NCBI GenBank assembly: GCA_013398295.1
Contig: VZSF01006828.1
Location: 1,133,855 to 1,197,854 of the forward strand
Direction of reading: 5' to 3'
DNA length: 64,000 nucleotides
DNA from: Chionis minor
Taxonomy: Eukaryota > Chordata > Aves > Charadriiformes > Chionididae
Shown: in pieces, positions 37,410 to 49,020 of the stretch
Position numbering within the stretch: the first letter of the stretch is position 1
Layout of the letters: each line of letters opens with the position of its first letter
The notes under the pieces: generated by a model
Seen by the model: only the letters and a program-made list of their open reading frames with translations
The model's database searches: none
Told to the model about the DNA's origin: nothing
Position numbers and translations under genes: made by a program

Positions 37410-40400
37410 TCTAATAAGTCTCTTTGCATTTTAACCTCCCTCTCCCACCCCCCCTTTGCAAGTTTTAAATATAGAAATAATCAAAATAGACATTAAAAGA
37501 AGAATTTATTTTGAACGTGGCAGTGTTGATCTAAGGACCATTCCAATCGGGAGCGGAGCTCTGAGAGCCTGGGCAGGCTCAGGGAGGGCTGAGCCTGGCT
37601 CTCCGGGAACAAAAGCAGCTTACAAACCAGGTTTGCCACGTGAGAGCCTAATTAGAGACCGAAGCCCACACAGCAAACAGACAGACTACAGAGGAAATTG
37701 GCGTCTAATTTACATGGGGAACGATTACTTACTGCAACCAATTAGTGTCAAGCTGACTGACAGACTACCCAAAATACGTTCTCCCCACCCTCCCCTGCAC
37801 GTCTGAGCTTTCCGTGCTGCTTCATTGTCCCAAGGTTGTTCCGTAGGTGAGCAGTAGCACCTCACCACTAGACACTGGATGGCAAACGGGGATCTTTTGA
37901 GCTTCCCCACAACAAACGCAGAGTTAGAGCCACCCACGGGCCACCCGGTGCGAGCCTCAGCCGAGCCCATAGCAACAGCGGAGAGCAGCACAAATGTGCT
38001 TTCTTTCCTGGTCTTAAATCCGTAAATCCCACCACAGCCAGAGGGAGATGATGTGGACAGAAAAGCTCCTCCTTGGCTAGCACTGCAGAGTGGTGGCTGC
38101 AGTCCCACCAGTGCCTGTGCTGGGAAGGACATCTCCTTCACCCAGGGCTTTCCTCTCCAGCTGCCCTGGAAGAGGACAACTTCACCACATTTCCCTGAAG
38201 CGCACACACGGAACCAACCAAAGGCCATTTATCTTCCTCTTACTGCTAAAGCTGAAATGACTCCGTCACCCTTCTCTCCTTCCCAGAAACATGCTCCCTA
38301 TTAACAGGACTGTCTAATTGTTGTCCTTTGCTCCAAACCCCAGACTGCGTGTGCATTTTGAACGCACAAATGACAACAGCATTTCAGTGCAACTTGCTGT
38401 GTTAGTCTTCCTAAACTTCTAAGGACAGGCTCTCTGAGCAGCCCCTCTGGCTACTCTTCAGAGACCTCTCACGTATGTGTATTCAGGCATGCAGGGACCA
38501 CGTTTTGGATATTTAATACCAGGCAATCAACCCTTCCTTGGAGAAGCACCAATATAAAGCATATTTAAGGACTTCAGGGGTCCTTCTGTACGGATGAGAT
38601 AAGCTCTGCTTTTAATCTCTGCAGGCTACATGGATATATGGCATTTTAAAGGAAACATCCTAAAAAGAAAATCTGGAGGAAATGCTCTGTGAAGTATCTA
38701 GTAGGTGCTTGGTAATATCTGGAGAGAGCCAGGACCTCAGGTGGTGCAAAGCATCAGCAGGGATCCTTTGATTTCAGTTCACTTGGAGTCAATGGTGCTA
38801 AACCAGTTTACACCACAGGAGCACCATCAGGAGAGGTAACGCAGGACCATTTCACCTGGGACTCCTTTGGGTACAACCACCACGAAGGCTGCACATCCTG
38901 GTGGCCCTGGTCACCCTCTGCTCCCTCCTGGCTAAATTAAAAATCTCCATTAATTACCAAGTGGATGCAATGAAAATGCACGTGTGCTCACACTCCTCAA
39001 AATTAGGCTGTTAATCTGGTGTTTATACTCCTGGAGTTTATCTCCTTCACACCCCCTTCTCCCCTGGGAAGCGACTCACTGCCACTTTATCTGCAGCTCT
39101 AAGGACAACACACTCTGCTTCGTTTTTAAATTCCCTTCCAGAGCTACGCCCTGAATCAGCTCTTTAGAGAGGGGCCTCCGCCGGCTGTAATTCCCATTAA
39201 TTCCTCTTATGATTAACAGGTCAGCTCACACCACCCTGGCGACAATGGGCTTCGGAAGTGCAACTCTATCAAAATTATCTGTGCATAAAAGAGGATCATT
39301 ATAGGAGCAAATGCCTCGCTGAGACTTTTTATCAGCTGTGCGCTTGCTGCTCGCTTTTGTGCCACTAACGACTTTATAGAGAGCGGGGAAGGCTTCAGCC
39401 CTGCGGCGTCTGCAGGCAGGGGGACCTCTCCTCTGCGGTGGGCGAGATGCTGGTTATAAAGCTGTGGAGGCAATCGCTCCTGGAGAGGGGTAGGGGCAGG
39501 TGGGAGCACGGGGAAATTAGAGAAACCTTCTTCTGAGCGCACCCCATTAGCGCTGGTGGCAATTACCTGCGCTGATCAAGTAGGTGGGCTTCCCAGAGCC
39601 CCCTTTGAAATTACCAGGCGGGAAGGGAAGGAAAGAAAAAGAAGGAAAAGGGAAAAAAAAAAACACCAGAAAAGCAGCAAAATAACCCTAACAATGATAG
39701 CAGACATCACCTCGGCTGCCTGGGAGCAGGGCACAGGGGAGCAACCTCCTCCCCACGGGCATCCCCGTGCTGGTGGTCACTCAGGAGAGACCGCAGAGAT
39801 AAAAGGCAGTAAGACCGGTTGTAAAATACTTGTAAAAATGCTAATGGTCTCAGGTCCTTTTTAAATTCATCTTGAGCACTGCTAAATCACTTCTTTTACT
39901 TGCTTTCTGGCTGGGATTTGCTTCGATTTGAGCTCACCATGTTTACGCCGATATGCTGCGCATCCTGCTGCGCAGGTCAAAGACGGTGTGGTCGAGAGCG
40001 GACCCACGCCGCAGCCATCGCTGCCAAGCTCTGCACACCATCCTTCCCTTCCTCTCTCCAGGTTTTTCACTAGTTGCACAGGAAGGAAAGAAGAAACCCA
40101 ACTTAACACTGTCTTCCTTTGAATATCTGCTAACGGGAGCTATTGTAATAATAAAAACTAGAAGGAAAGGCAAGAACTTCAGTTGCAAGCACTGTGCAGC
40201 CCCGCAGTCCTGACCCTGAAACTCCTGACAAGGTGACACGTTATTAAGAAATATCCATATTAATCCCAACTGTAAAGCGCTATGTTCAGCCAATTAAATC
40301 GCCTGAGCGGCTGAGCGCTCCTGCAGACCTTTGTACTCTCCTTTTCCTTTTTTTTTTTTTTTTTTTTTAAATGCCCTCTTAGGGAAAGGAATGGCTTCTG

Positions 40401-41426
40401 CAGAGATGAACCGCCCAGTTCCTTCCAGCCTCGCCGTGTATGTGTGTGTATAAAATGTTCTTGGCTGCTTTCAAACACTGCACATTAATCTGCGCAATGG
40501 AGCCTGTCTCCTTCAGCATTTGGATGATTTCTCTTCGAGGCGGGTAAGACAGAGCTGTTCCACTTGGCATCACATCCCCTCCCTGCCCTCTTCCAAGCCT
40601 TTTTTTTTGGGTTTGGGTTTTTTTTTTTGGTATTGCCAGAATAGCTCACAAGCCATCACCCCAGGCACGTGCAAACCTGGAGAAGAATATACTGCTGTAG
40701 GAGTCCACAGATATATGAGCCAGCCTGGATGCTCAGAAACAGAACTGGAAGATTACGGCTTTAATGCATCAAATTATGAAAAATACCACCACTCCCTTCC
40801 TGCAGCTTAGGACACATCACTTACCTCTCCCTCAGCCATTTCTTTGCCTGTGGCTGAACCCAGAATGACAGAAACTGTTTCTTGAATTAAGGGCTGCTGG
40901 AAATGAAACCCCAGAGAGGTCTACGAGCGGTGATTACTGCAATTTGTTCCCGAGCAATGCGAGCCCCACCGTCCCACCTCAACCAGCCCCACGCAGCAGT
41001 AAATCAGCGCATCCCCACCACGCCAAGGGCTGCCGCTGTACAAAGCCAGGCGTTTTTATTAACAACACACTCAGGGCTTGGATTTTCACACCTGCCTGCC
41101 CCAAATTTAGGCAAGCGAGGATCCCCATTGCTCGGGCTGCTGCCAGCGAGGTACATCGCTGGCTGCTTTGCACATGCGACCACTGCAGTGGCTGAACCAT
41201 GCTCTAAACTACCCACATGCCACCAAAGCCCAGATCAGTGAATCGTGATGTTTCTTCAGGTCTTCATTAAATTTAAAGATGTTCTGTAGTTCCCTGTAGT
41301 CAACAGGCTTCCCTGGAGTGGAAACTTCAGTGGCAGCTTTGTCTGCCGGGAAGCATAACCTCGGCTGTGTCCCATGCAGAGGAGAGACGTTCATTGCTGG
41401 ACCATGTGGTCCCTTGCCACAAGTTA
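37410..41426. other. Non-coding stretch, no gene seen
   Basis: Contains the T21 run and, at 40590-40635, T-rich sequence with two GGG runs (GGGTTTGGGT). No exon-like open frame with matching splice sites and family similarity was found. Confidence 0.55.
40348..40368. repeat. Poly(T) run of about 21 bases
   Basis: An uninterrupted T tract preceded by CTTTTCC. No poly(A)-tailed retrocopy could be recognised beside it. Confidence 0.85.
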
Positions 41427-41578
41427 TCATAGAATCATGGAATGGTTTGGGTTGGATCCCAAATCATTGAAGATCATCTAGTTCCAACCCCCCTGCCACG
41501 GACAAGGACACCTCCCACTAGACCTGTCTGCTCAAAGCCCTGTCCAACCTGGCCTTGAACACCTCCAGGATGGGGCAT
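41427..41578 (-). mobile_element. CR1 LINE, short 3' fragment
   Basis: TCATAGAATCATGGAATGGT starts the reversed CR1 tail, followed by typical CR1 3' sequence (ACACCTCCCACTAGACC, then CCAACCTGGCCTTGAACACC). A small rearrangement near 41455-41472 (GGATCCCAAATCATTGAAG) replaces the usual GGAAGGGACCTTAAAG. No useful ORF remains. Confidence 0.9.
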
Positions 41579-43663
41579 TATGGTGCACATTTTCCTTCTT
41601 CACCCCTCTCTCATCGCCTTGGGCATTGTGCTCCACTGAAATGCCCGGAGCCTGAGGAATGGAGGGGAGCAGAGCGGAGAGGGATCACAGACCTCCTCCA
41701 TGCCTGGTACCAGCAACTGTTTCATCACACCCGGTTTCACCGCAAAGGTGATGAGCACCTCTCGCCTCCACCGTGGATGGGGTTTCTCAGGAGAATGGAT
41801 GGTTGGGAAGGATAAAAGCTGTCTAAGGATGTATGAGCACCTGAAACCCTGCCACTCGCTGGAAACCCAGCGGTCCCAGGCTTCTGCAGCTCATCTTGCA
41901 TTTTGGAAGCTGCCACAGGTATGCCATGTACTTTCCCTTATTTCCAAGCATCCCCAAATTCCCAGCTCCTGGCATTTCTACAACAACTAAAGACACGTTT
42001 CTCAACACTGAAACCCCATAAAACAAAAATCCATATGGGGACTGTCTCCACAAACCAGCCGACACCTGCCAGCAGCCGTAACCTTGGTGCCATCAGATCT
42101 GCACAATAAACGAGTCCATTTTACCGGTGCAGGATTTTTCTACAACTAAAATGGAAACAAAAATTGGCTTGCGAAGATGAACGATGCCGGTGATAGTTTT
42201 TTGCTGCACTTGATTAAATACAGCACAGAACAAATCCATTTTTGCCTCCTTGAACAATAAACTCGATAGTCTAAAATTAAGCCCAGCAGGATAAGTAAGA
42301 TACTGTATAGTTTTCAAAAGATGCCACGATTTTTTTGGAAAGCCTGACTGCAATGTGTACACACTTCACAAAAGCGCTCGAGTACCTCTGGCACCAAATA
42401 TAAACACAGGGAAAGCTAAAAATCATGCAGTGTTTTTATCTCGATACAGCCTACACCGCAGAGTACAGCCCTGGTTTGCCATTTCATGATAAACCAACAC
42501 TTTGCTTTTGATCATTTTAGTGTGTAGCCATGGATGTGAATGCATGATAGCATCATAAAAAGAAAACGGGAAGAAAAAGCCCAATCAAAGAAGTACACCA
42601 ACCTGAACCACATGCTTCCCAACCAAAGGGTATTTGTAGATACCAGAATTACCATTTCTCTTCAAGACAACTGATCCTTTTCATGAAAATATAAGAAGCC
42701 CTAGAGAAATTCTGGTTGATCGTTATTAAATGAACAGGCCTCGTGCATTTTTTTCAAGGAAAATGACTGTAGCTTGGCTTTAGTATAATCCTGAAGATTA
42801 TTTACATCTTCTGCAGTTTTTTTTTTCCACTGCTGCTGAATAATCAGGGCTCCGTAGAAAACCATTGCCAGAGAAACATAAATCCCTTTCCCCCCCCCCC
42901 CTTCTTTCCTCTCTCTTTTAACTGTTTTTATATATTCTTCCTTGCACAGGAGCAGTAAGGATGCTAAAATACTCGAGGCAAGCAGGCAGGAGGAAAAGCC
43001 CCCGGGGAGCAGCTGGGTAGGGTCAGCGTCCCCCCCGCTCGGCAGCAGGGAAGTTCTCTTACCTCTCCTCGATCCCCAGCTTCCACTGCCAGCTGATGAA
43101 ATGGGAGCTTGGGTTGCTTTTCTAACACTTTTAAAATTATTATTATATTTTCAAGAGAAAGGCCTAAAAGAGGAAATAAATGTGCCACCTCAGAAGGCAA
43201 TGGGAAGATGAGCTGCCTCTCCTCTTTGGAGGAAAGGTCTCCAAAACACTGCAGGTTCCTGGAGCACTGGGATGCTTTGGGGAGGGAATCTCACGGGGAT
43301 GCTTCAAGACAAGCACTTTGCTTTCTGCTTCAGCATCCTTATTGTTTCAAGTCACACAAACTCCCTTCCTCTCCTGCTTTTGCCCTATCCACTACAAATG
43401 GCTGCTCGCAGGGAATGAAAACAATTAAATACTCTTAAACAGGCAGGGCTGCAATTGGCATGGTAATGAAGTCGTTATGCTCCTTAATGTGCTTTCTAAA
43501 AATAAAATTACATCCAGGTATACAGATCTCCTGGCTGCACCATGCCCAGGGAATCATCTTAATGCAAATTCTCTAACAGAGAATTTATTTTTTTCGGTTT
43601 TGTTGTTTCAAAGCAAACCCAGCCCCATCCAGATAACAACAAGGGGCTTGGCTGATGTCACCC
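41579..43663. other. Non-coding stretch between CR1 copies, AT-rich
   Basis: 42090-42960 is AT-rich and repeat-free apart from the C12 run. Nothing coding was recognised. Confidence 0.55.
42890..42901 (+). repeat. Poly(C) run of 12 followed by a pyrimidine tract
   Basis: Twelve C residues followed by TTCTTTCCTCTCTCTTTTAA. Length may be unreliable in such runs. Confidence 0.75.
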
Positions 43664-43837
43664 CTCAGGTTGCCCAGAGAGGTAGTAGATGCCCCATCCC
43701 TAGAAACATTAAAGGTCAGATTGGAGGGGGCTATGAGCAACCTGATCTGGTTGAAGATGTCCCTGCTCATGGCAGGGGGGTTGGACAAGATGGCCTTTAA
43801 AGGTCCCTTCCAACCCGACCCATTCTGTGATTCTATG
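43664..43837 (+). mobile_element. CR1 LINE, short 3' fragment
   Basis: The copy runs from AGGTTGCCCAGAGAGGTAGT to the tail TTCTGTGATTCTATG on the plus strand. Only the last part of the CR1 ORF and the 3' UTR are present. Internal sequence such as GTCCCTGCTCATGGCAGGGG is diagnostic of avian CR1 3' ends. Confidence 0.92.
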
Positions 43838-46800
43838 TGCAGGGTCCCAGGAGAGCCAAGGGTCACCTCTCAACACACAGGGCACAGCCAGGCTAAGGGA
43901 CCTCTGCTCCACAACCAGCTGCCCTCAGAGGTCAGGACCAACATCTTGTCCCGCTCATGTGCCATGCTCCCTGTCACCGTCATGGGGACAGACACCGCCA
44001 AGGTGTAGCCTGGGAGGGATCCCATCTGGTGAGCAGAGTTGGTTTGAATTACACAGCAGCCTGTGCTGCAGAAGGCTCGTTTGCAGTAATTAGAAGCATT
44101 ATGGGGACACACAGGAGGACTTCAAAGGACGCCGGTAGCCTCAACAGTACAAGTCTCTTTTTTAGTGGTCAAGAGGCAAAAACTCTCCCATGGCCTTGAG
44201 CATCTCTTAATAAACCAAAATTATACAAAATTTTTTTTTGGGGGGTGGGGGAGGGAAGCAGACAGGTCACTGCAAAACTGCTCCAGGGAAATTTAAAGGT
44301 CATATTCTTTACATATCTTTTAACACGTGCAATTCACATACGCGGACACATCCCCCTCCCAGACGCACAGCCATGCGCGCCGCTTTGCTTCCGCCAGTCG
44401 CCCAAACTGAACACAAACACGGGTTCATGTGTATTGAAATCTGTAGGAAGCTTAACATTTACTTGGCTTTTGTGTAAACACTTACGTGAATTACACAAGT
44501 TTCAGCCAAGAGGCTCGGCACCCCGCCGTGCCGAGCCATATAATTCATTACAATTAAAAGCAGAGAGAGCAAGGCAATCAGGCTTGCCTGACACTGTGCT
44601 GGTATGGATTTGCTCTTCCAAATGGTTTCCAATTTGTCTTCGCAGCAGCTCAGTCTCCCCTGGAGAAACACCGCCAGCCTCTGCCCGGTGCGGCAGGGGG
44701 ATGCTGCTGCCGCACCCCAGGGCAGCCCGTGCCAACTTGCACCCACGCCGCTGAGAAACCTGCGGCCAAAAATCGGCTTTGCCGAAGCCACGGCACTGCG
44801 GTGGCACCCAAGCGCAGCCCAGCTGCGGGCGGCAAGGACCCAGGACACGTAGGTGTCCCAGCCACACCGTGCCACCGAGCCAGGACATTTCCTTGTACCA
44901 ACAGGGCGAGGGCAACGCTCACTGCAAAGCACCTTGCCGGCGGGTGAGCGCTGCTCTGGGTGCAAGTTTTATATATAATAAATCAGTAATAACAATAATC
45001 GACAAAAGAACCCCGCAAATAAGCACGTGCTTCACCCCAAACTGCAAGGCAGCACCTATTCCCCCAAGCCTCTGCCTTTCTTATTCAGTATTCATAATAT
45101 GCTAAGCTATTAAACTATCCTACGGAAAGCGCTGCGGCTTACAGTGCTGCAGACAAGTGGTGTTATCATTTGGTATTTCTTCTTTTGTTGTTACAGTGAA
45201 TCTTCCTACATCTCTGAAAATAATCCAATTATTGCTTACCACTGGTAAGGTCACTGCTGCTTTGAACAGAGATTTGGGTAATACTCTGATTACTCTTAAG
45301 CAAATATTGCTGGGACTTGGGCAGAAATTTCATAGATTGAAAATCCATTTTACTGGAAACCACAGATGAAAAAATATTCACACTCTAGAGGATATAAACA
45401 ACAAAAAGAAGGTATAATTTCTCTGCCTTATTAGAAAAATATTGGTTTATCTGAAATCAACTGCACATATATTCAGCTATTAAAACAATATATAATTTCT
45501 CATATCATATAACCTTCAAAATATGGCAATCATCGGGTCTTTATTAAATGTTCCCATACAGGCTCCAAAAGGTATTGAACTACTTAAGTGCAATATATGG
45601 AAAACAGCAGAAGGTTTGTATCACTTGTGGGAATAAAAGAGCTCCCAGAGAAAAGCAGTTATCAAAGATCAATCTGTAATAAGGGAAAGGAAGTTAACAT
45701 CCCTTACAGTGGCCTCGGAGATAATTTTTCTGCATTGAGCCAACGAGATAACAGCAAAATCACACAAAATACAGCTGATGCCAAGAAAAGGTGTCTATTA
45801 TATTTCTTTTGGTGCAATTAATCACGGGTTCTTTACTGTCAAACCATCTTTAGGTAATGGCCAAAAAAAAAAAAAAGGGAAAAAAATACCCAACCTTTTT
45901 TTTTTTTTGCCCCCTTAAGAAGAAATTAATCATATTGTCACTGAAAAATGGTTTTTCTGACATCACTTTTCTCGTACTGGCCAACTGATATTAAAAACAA
46001 AATGCTGCTAGGGCTTGCTGTCCTCCTGCAGGAGGAGTGGAAGGATGCTCGGAATTAACCCCTGAGTGTCCTGCCAGGTAGCAACGGGCATCTCAGCCAT
46101 ACCACCAGAAAACCCAAACCGGTGTCTCTGGACCAGGGGAAGGATGGCAAACGCTAACAGCTCTGGGGGTGGCCAGGGCTGCCTGACCCATGGATGGCTT
46201 CTCCTCCTCCTCTCCTGCCTGCAACCGCATCGCTTGCTGGAGCGGCTGGGTGTTGGTTCCTCCCAACACCCCCATATGCTGTACCAGGGTCCTGGCTGGA
46301 TGCCTGCTCAACCTCCATGGGTTTGGCACAGTGACACCCCTGTGCCCTTTCCACAGCTGCATTTCCCCCCCACACACACACTCTCTTTCAGGCTCATGAA
46401 GTTTCCAGCACCGCAGGCGGGATGTCAGAGCTGCCGGTGTCACCGTGCCGCAGCAGTCAGCCCTGGCAGGGAGCCGCGACAGCCAGTGACATGCCACCAG
46501 GGACGGGTGAGCTCCTAGGAAACCTGCTGCGCCTGCCTCAGACACGCCGAAATCCCGAGGGGATTGGGAAGAAGGGAAATCACATCAAGAAAGCCTGCTT
46601 AAAGTGATACCCCACTATCACGCAGCCAACGCAAAATGTGAGCGTGCCTCAGCACTCCCGATGACTCTATTCACTCCTGCGAGCTGTCTGTCAGTGCAGG
46701 GCACGCTGTGGGGCTTGGGGGGGGATACCCAGCACCACCGACACGGCAGCACCATCGCAGAGTCTAACCCTGCCTTGGCCCTGCTTGGTTTTGCCTCCTG

Positions 46801-47924
46801 CCTTCCCGTCTCGGACCAAGAAGGCTTGGAGAGGAGGGGACCGCTGCCAGGGCAGCCTCTGCCTAGAAAGGATGCCCAGGGGATGAGAGTGCCCAGGGGA
46901 CATGCAAGACCCTGTTCGAGGCTCATTACCCACTGACAGCTAATGAGGTGCCGTGGGGTGCCCACACACCTCCCAGGACTGGCCTCACACCTCTCTCCCC
47001 CCAGCCAGGAGCGACCGCACGGGGCCCCAGGCACATTTGGCAGCAGGAAGCGATGCTCTCATCCATACACCTCAGACGTTTTCTATTTTGAACCCCAGCC
47101 CCGGTGCCTTTCTCCTGTTTGCTTCTTAATGCTTTACTCATTAATGCCCGCAACCCACTCTGCAGCACAGACACCTGCACGCTTTTAATTGCTCCTGGAT
47201 TGCCTTGATTAGACAGCTTTCAGGGACCTTTGACTCTTCTCTCAAGAGGTATCCAAGAGACGGCTGGAAGCTAACAGTGCCAATCCAGATTGCTGGCCTT
47301 TATTTTTTCTTGTATACACACAATAGCCAGGGCTTGGGCTCTGCTTAGACCTTCCCCGGGCATCTACGGTCTTACGAAATCAGAGTGCAAAGGGTACAAA
47401 ATAGTGTCTAACAGCAACTGCATTTCCCCTGGCGTAAAGACTCATGCCTTCTGTGCTTATTTCCTACAAAAACATAAGCAAGCTGCCAACTAATCCTCTT
47501 TTTTCTTCTTCTTTTTTTTTTTCCCCGACTAGTAACTATATTTGCATCTTTTTGTAGTACAAGACCTGTTTTTTTGGAGAAAAAGCAGCAGCCTGAAAAA
47601 CTGAAAACTGAGTATTTAACAAATAAACTGTATTTGTGCCTTAGAAGAACATTAGCTATTTTAAGCATGTTAGACTGTTAGGTTAAATACTAGGAAACAT
47701 AGAAAGAAAAATACACACACTTTTGTGCTCCCTGCTAATGGTACTAAAACCCAGCACACAGGAAAGCCCAAGGGACAGGATTTTTAAAACCATCCTGCAA
47801 GTTGCGAAATAACCAACCAGGTTAAAAGTGCATTAAGATAATTACATTCAAAACATCCCTGTCACCTGGCAAAGTCTTGTACAGTGAGCAAACGCCCAAA
47901 GCCGTGCCGACACGAAAGGTGCCC
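43838..47924. other. Non-coding stretch, no gene seen
   Basis: 44640-44900 is GC-rich with scattered CpG, and its overlapping frames on both strands look compositional. 45110-45840 is AT-rich. A short CA/CT run lies at 46371-46386. No mobile element was recognised. Confidence 0.55.
45863..45908. repeat. A14 and T13 tracts facing each other
   Basis: A run of 14 A (45863-45876) is followed by GGGAAAAAAATACCCAACC and a run of 13 T (45896-45908). The arms are complementary with a 19-base spacer. It is low-complexity sequence able to fold as a hairpin. Confidence 0.75.
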
Positions 47925-48145
47925 GCCTTCCCAAATCCACATCCAGGGATGGGGTTTGCTCCCAGTGAGCGAACAAAACCAAACCGCACCATTGTTTTGC
48001 TGCCAGCTGCAGGAACAAGTCACCCTGGCCACCTTGCCTTCCCAAATCCACATCCAGGGATGGGGTTTGCTCCCAGTGAGCGAACAAAACCAAACCGCAC
48101 CATTGTTTTGCTGCCAGCTGCAGGAACAAGTCACCCTGGCCACCT
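47925..48145. repeat. Perfect tandem duplication, two 110-base copies, period 111
   Basis: 47925-48034 and 48036-48145 are identical by eye. Each starts GCCTTCCCAAATCCACATCC and ends CACCCTGGCCACCT, with a single T between the copies. Zero divergence means a very recent duplication or an assembly artefact. The unit is not low-complexity and is not part of any repeat family I recognise. Confidence 0.93.
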
Positions 48146-48539
48146 CACCGGGGCCAGCACCGGCACGGGGACCCCAGGACCAGCTGCTGCGGGATGCAGG
48201 ATGCAGATGCCGAGGGGGTGCCTGGCATGCTGAAACACCCATGTGGCTCCTCTCGGCATCCCCCTTCTGGAATCTAGCCTGGGTGAGGGAGGCTGAGACC
48301 TAAGAAGTGATGGATGGGTTTGAGATGAATGGACAGACGCGCCGTCCAAGGAGAGGCAGGGCAAAACCTGGAGCCAGGCAGCAAGCAATGCCCATGGTTA
48401 TCCTGGCACAGCACGGCCTTGAAGCCATCAGGGTTTTAAAGGAAAAAAAAAAATTAAAAAATAAAATAAAAAACCCAAACTCAACTGGCAGATCCCTGTC
48501 TAACGAGATTTTCACAGATTCTGGAGGAATATCAGAAGT
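48146..48539. other. Spacer between the tandem duplication and a CR1 copy
   Basis: Unique sequence with an A-rich patch at 48441-48475. Nothing else is visible. Confidence 0.6.
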
Positions 48540-49020
48540 ACAGTTGGGACACTGTTGGAGCAGGTCCCAAGGAGGCCACGAAGATGATCTGAGAGCTGGA
48601 GCCTCTCTGCTATAAGAACAGGCTGAGAGAGCTGAGAGGGGTTGTTCAGCGTGGAGAAGAGCAGGCTCTGGGGAGACCTTATTGCAGCCTTCCAGTATCT
48701 GAAAGGGGCCTACAGGAAAGCTGGAGAGGGACTTTATACAAAGGCATGTAATGATAGGATGAGGGGTAATGGCTTCAGACTGGAAAAGGGCAGATTTAGA
48801 TTAGATATTAGGAAGAAATTTTTTGCTCTAAGGGTGGTGAGGCACCAGAACAGGTTGCCCAGAGAAGCTGTGGCTGCCCCATCCCTGGACATGTTCAAGG
48901 CCAGGTTGGACGGGGCTTTGAGCAACCAGGTTTATTTGGAGGTGTTACTGCCCAGGGCAGGGGGGTTGGAACTAGATGATCTTTAAGGTCCCTTCCAACA
49001 TAAACCATTCCATGATTCTT
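48540..49020 (+). mobile_element. CR1 LINE, the longest copy in the window
   Basis: About 480 bases on the plus strand end in AAACCATTCCATGATTCTTT. The reverse-transcriptase ORF tail is open for 115 codons (48642-48986) and includes LRVVRHQNRLPREAVAAPSL and a preceding CNDRMRGNGFRLEKGRFRLD. The 5' boundary is blurred, and the reverse-transcriptase core is absent. The preserved frame suggests a comparatively recent insertion. Confidence 0.93.

Noticed and set aside
36880..37434. 184-codon plus-strand frame in the third CpG patch as a protein gene
   Set aside because: Alanine/glycine/arginine-rich by composition, with opposite-strand frames of similar length. The patch is better described as a promoter-like island.
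40348..40368. Long poly(T) as the tail of a processed pseudogene or SINE
   Set aside because: No retrocopied gene or SINE body could be recognised beside it; it is treated as a simple homopolymer.
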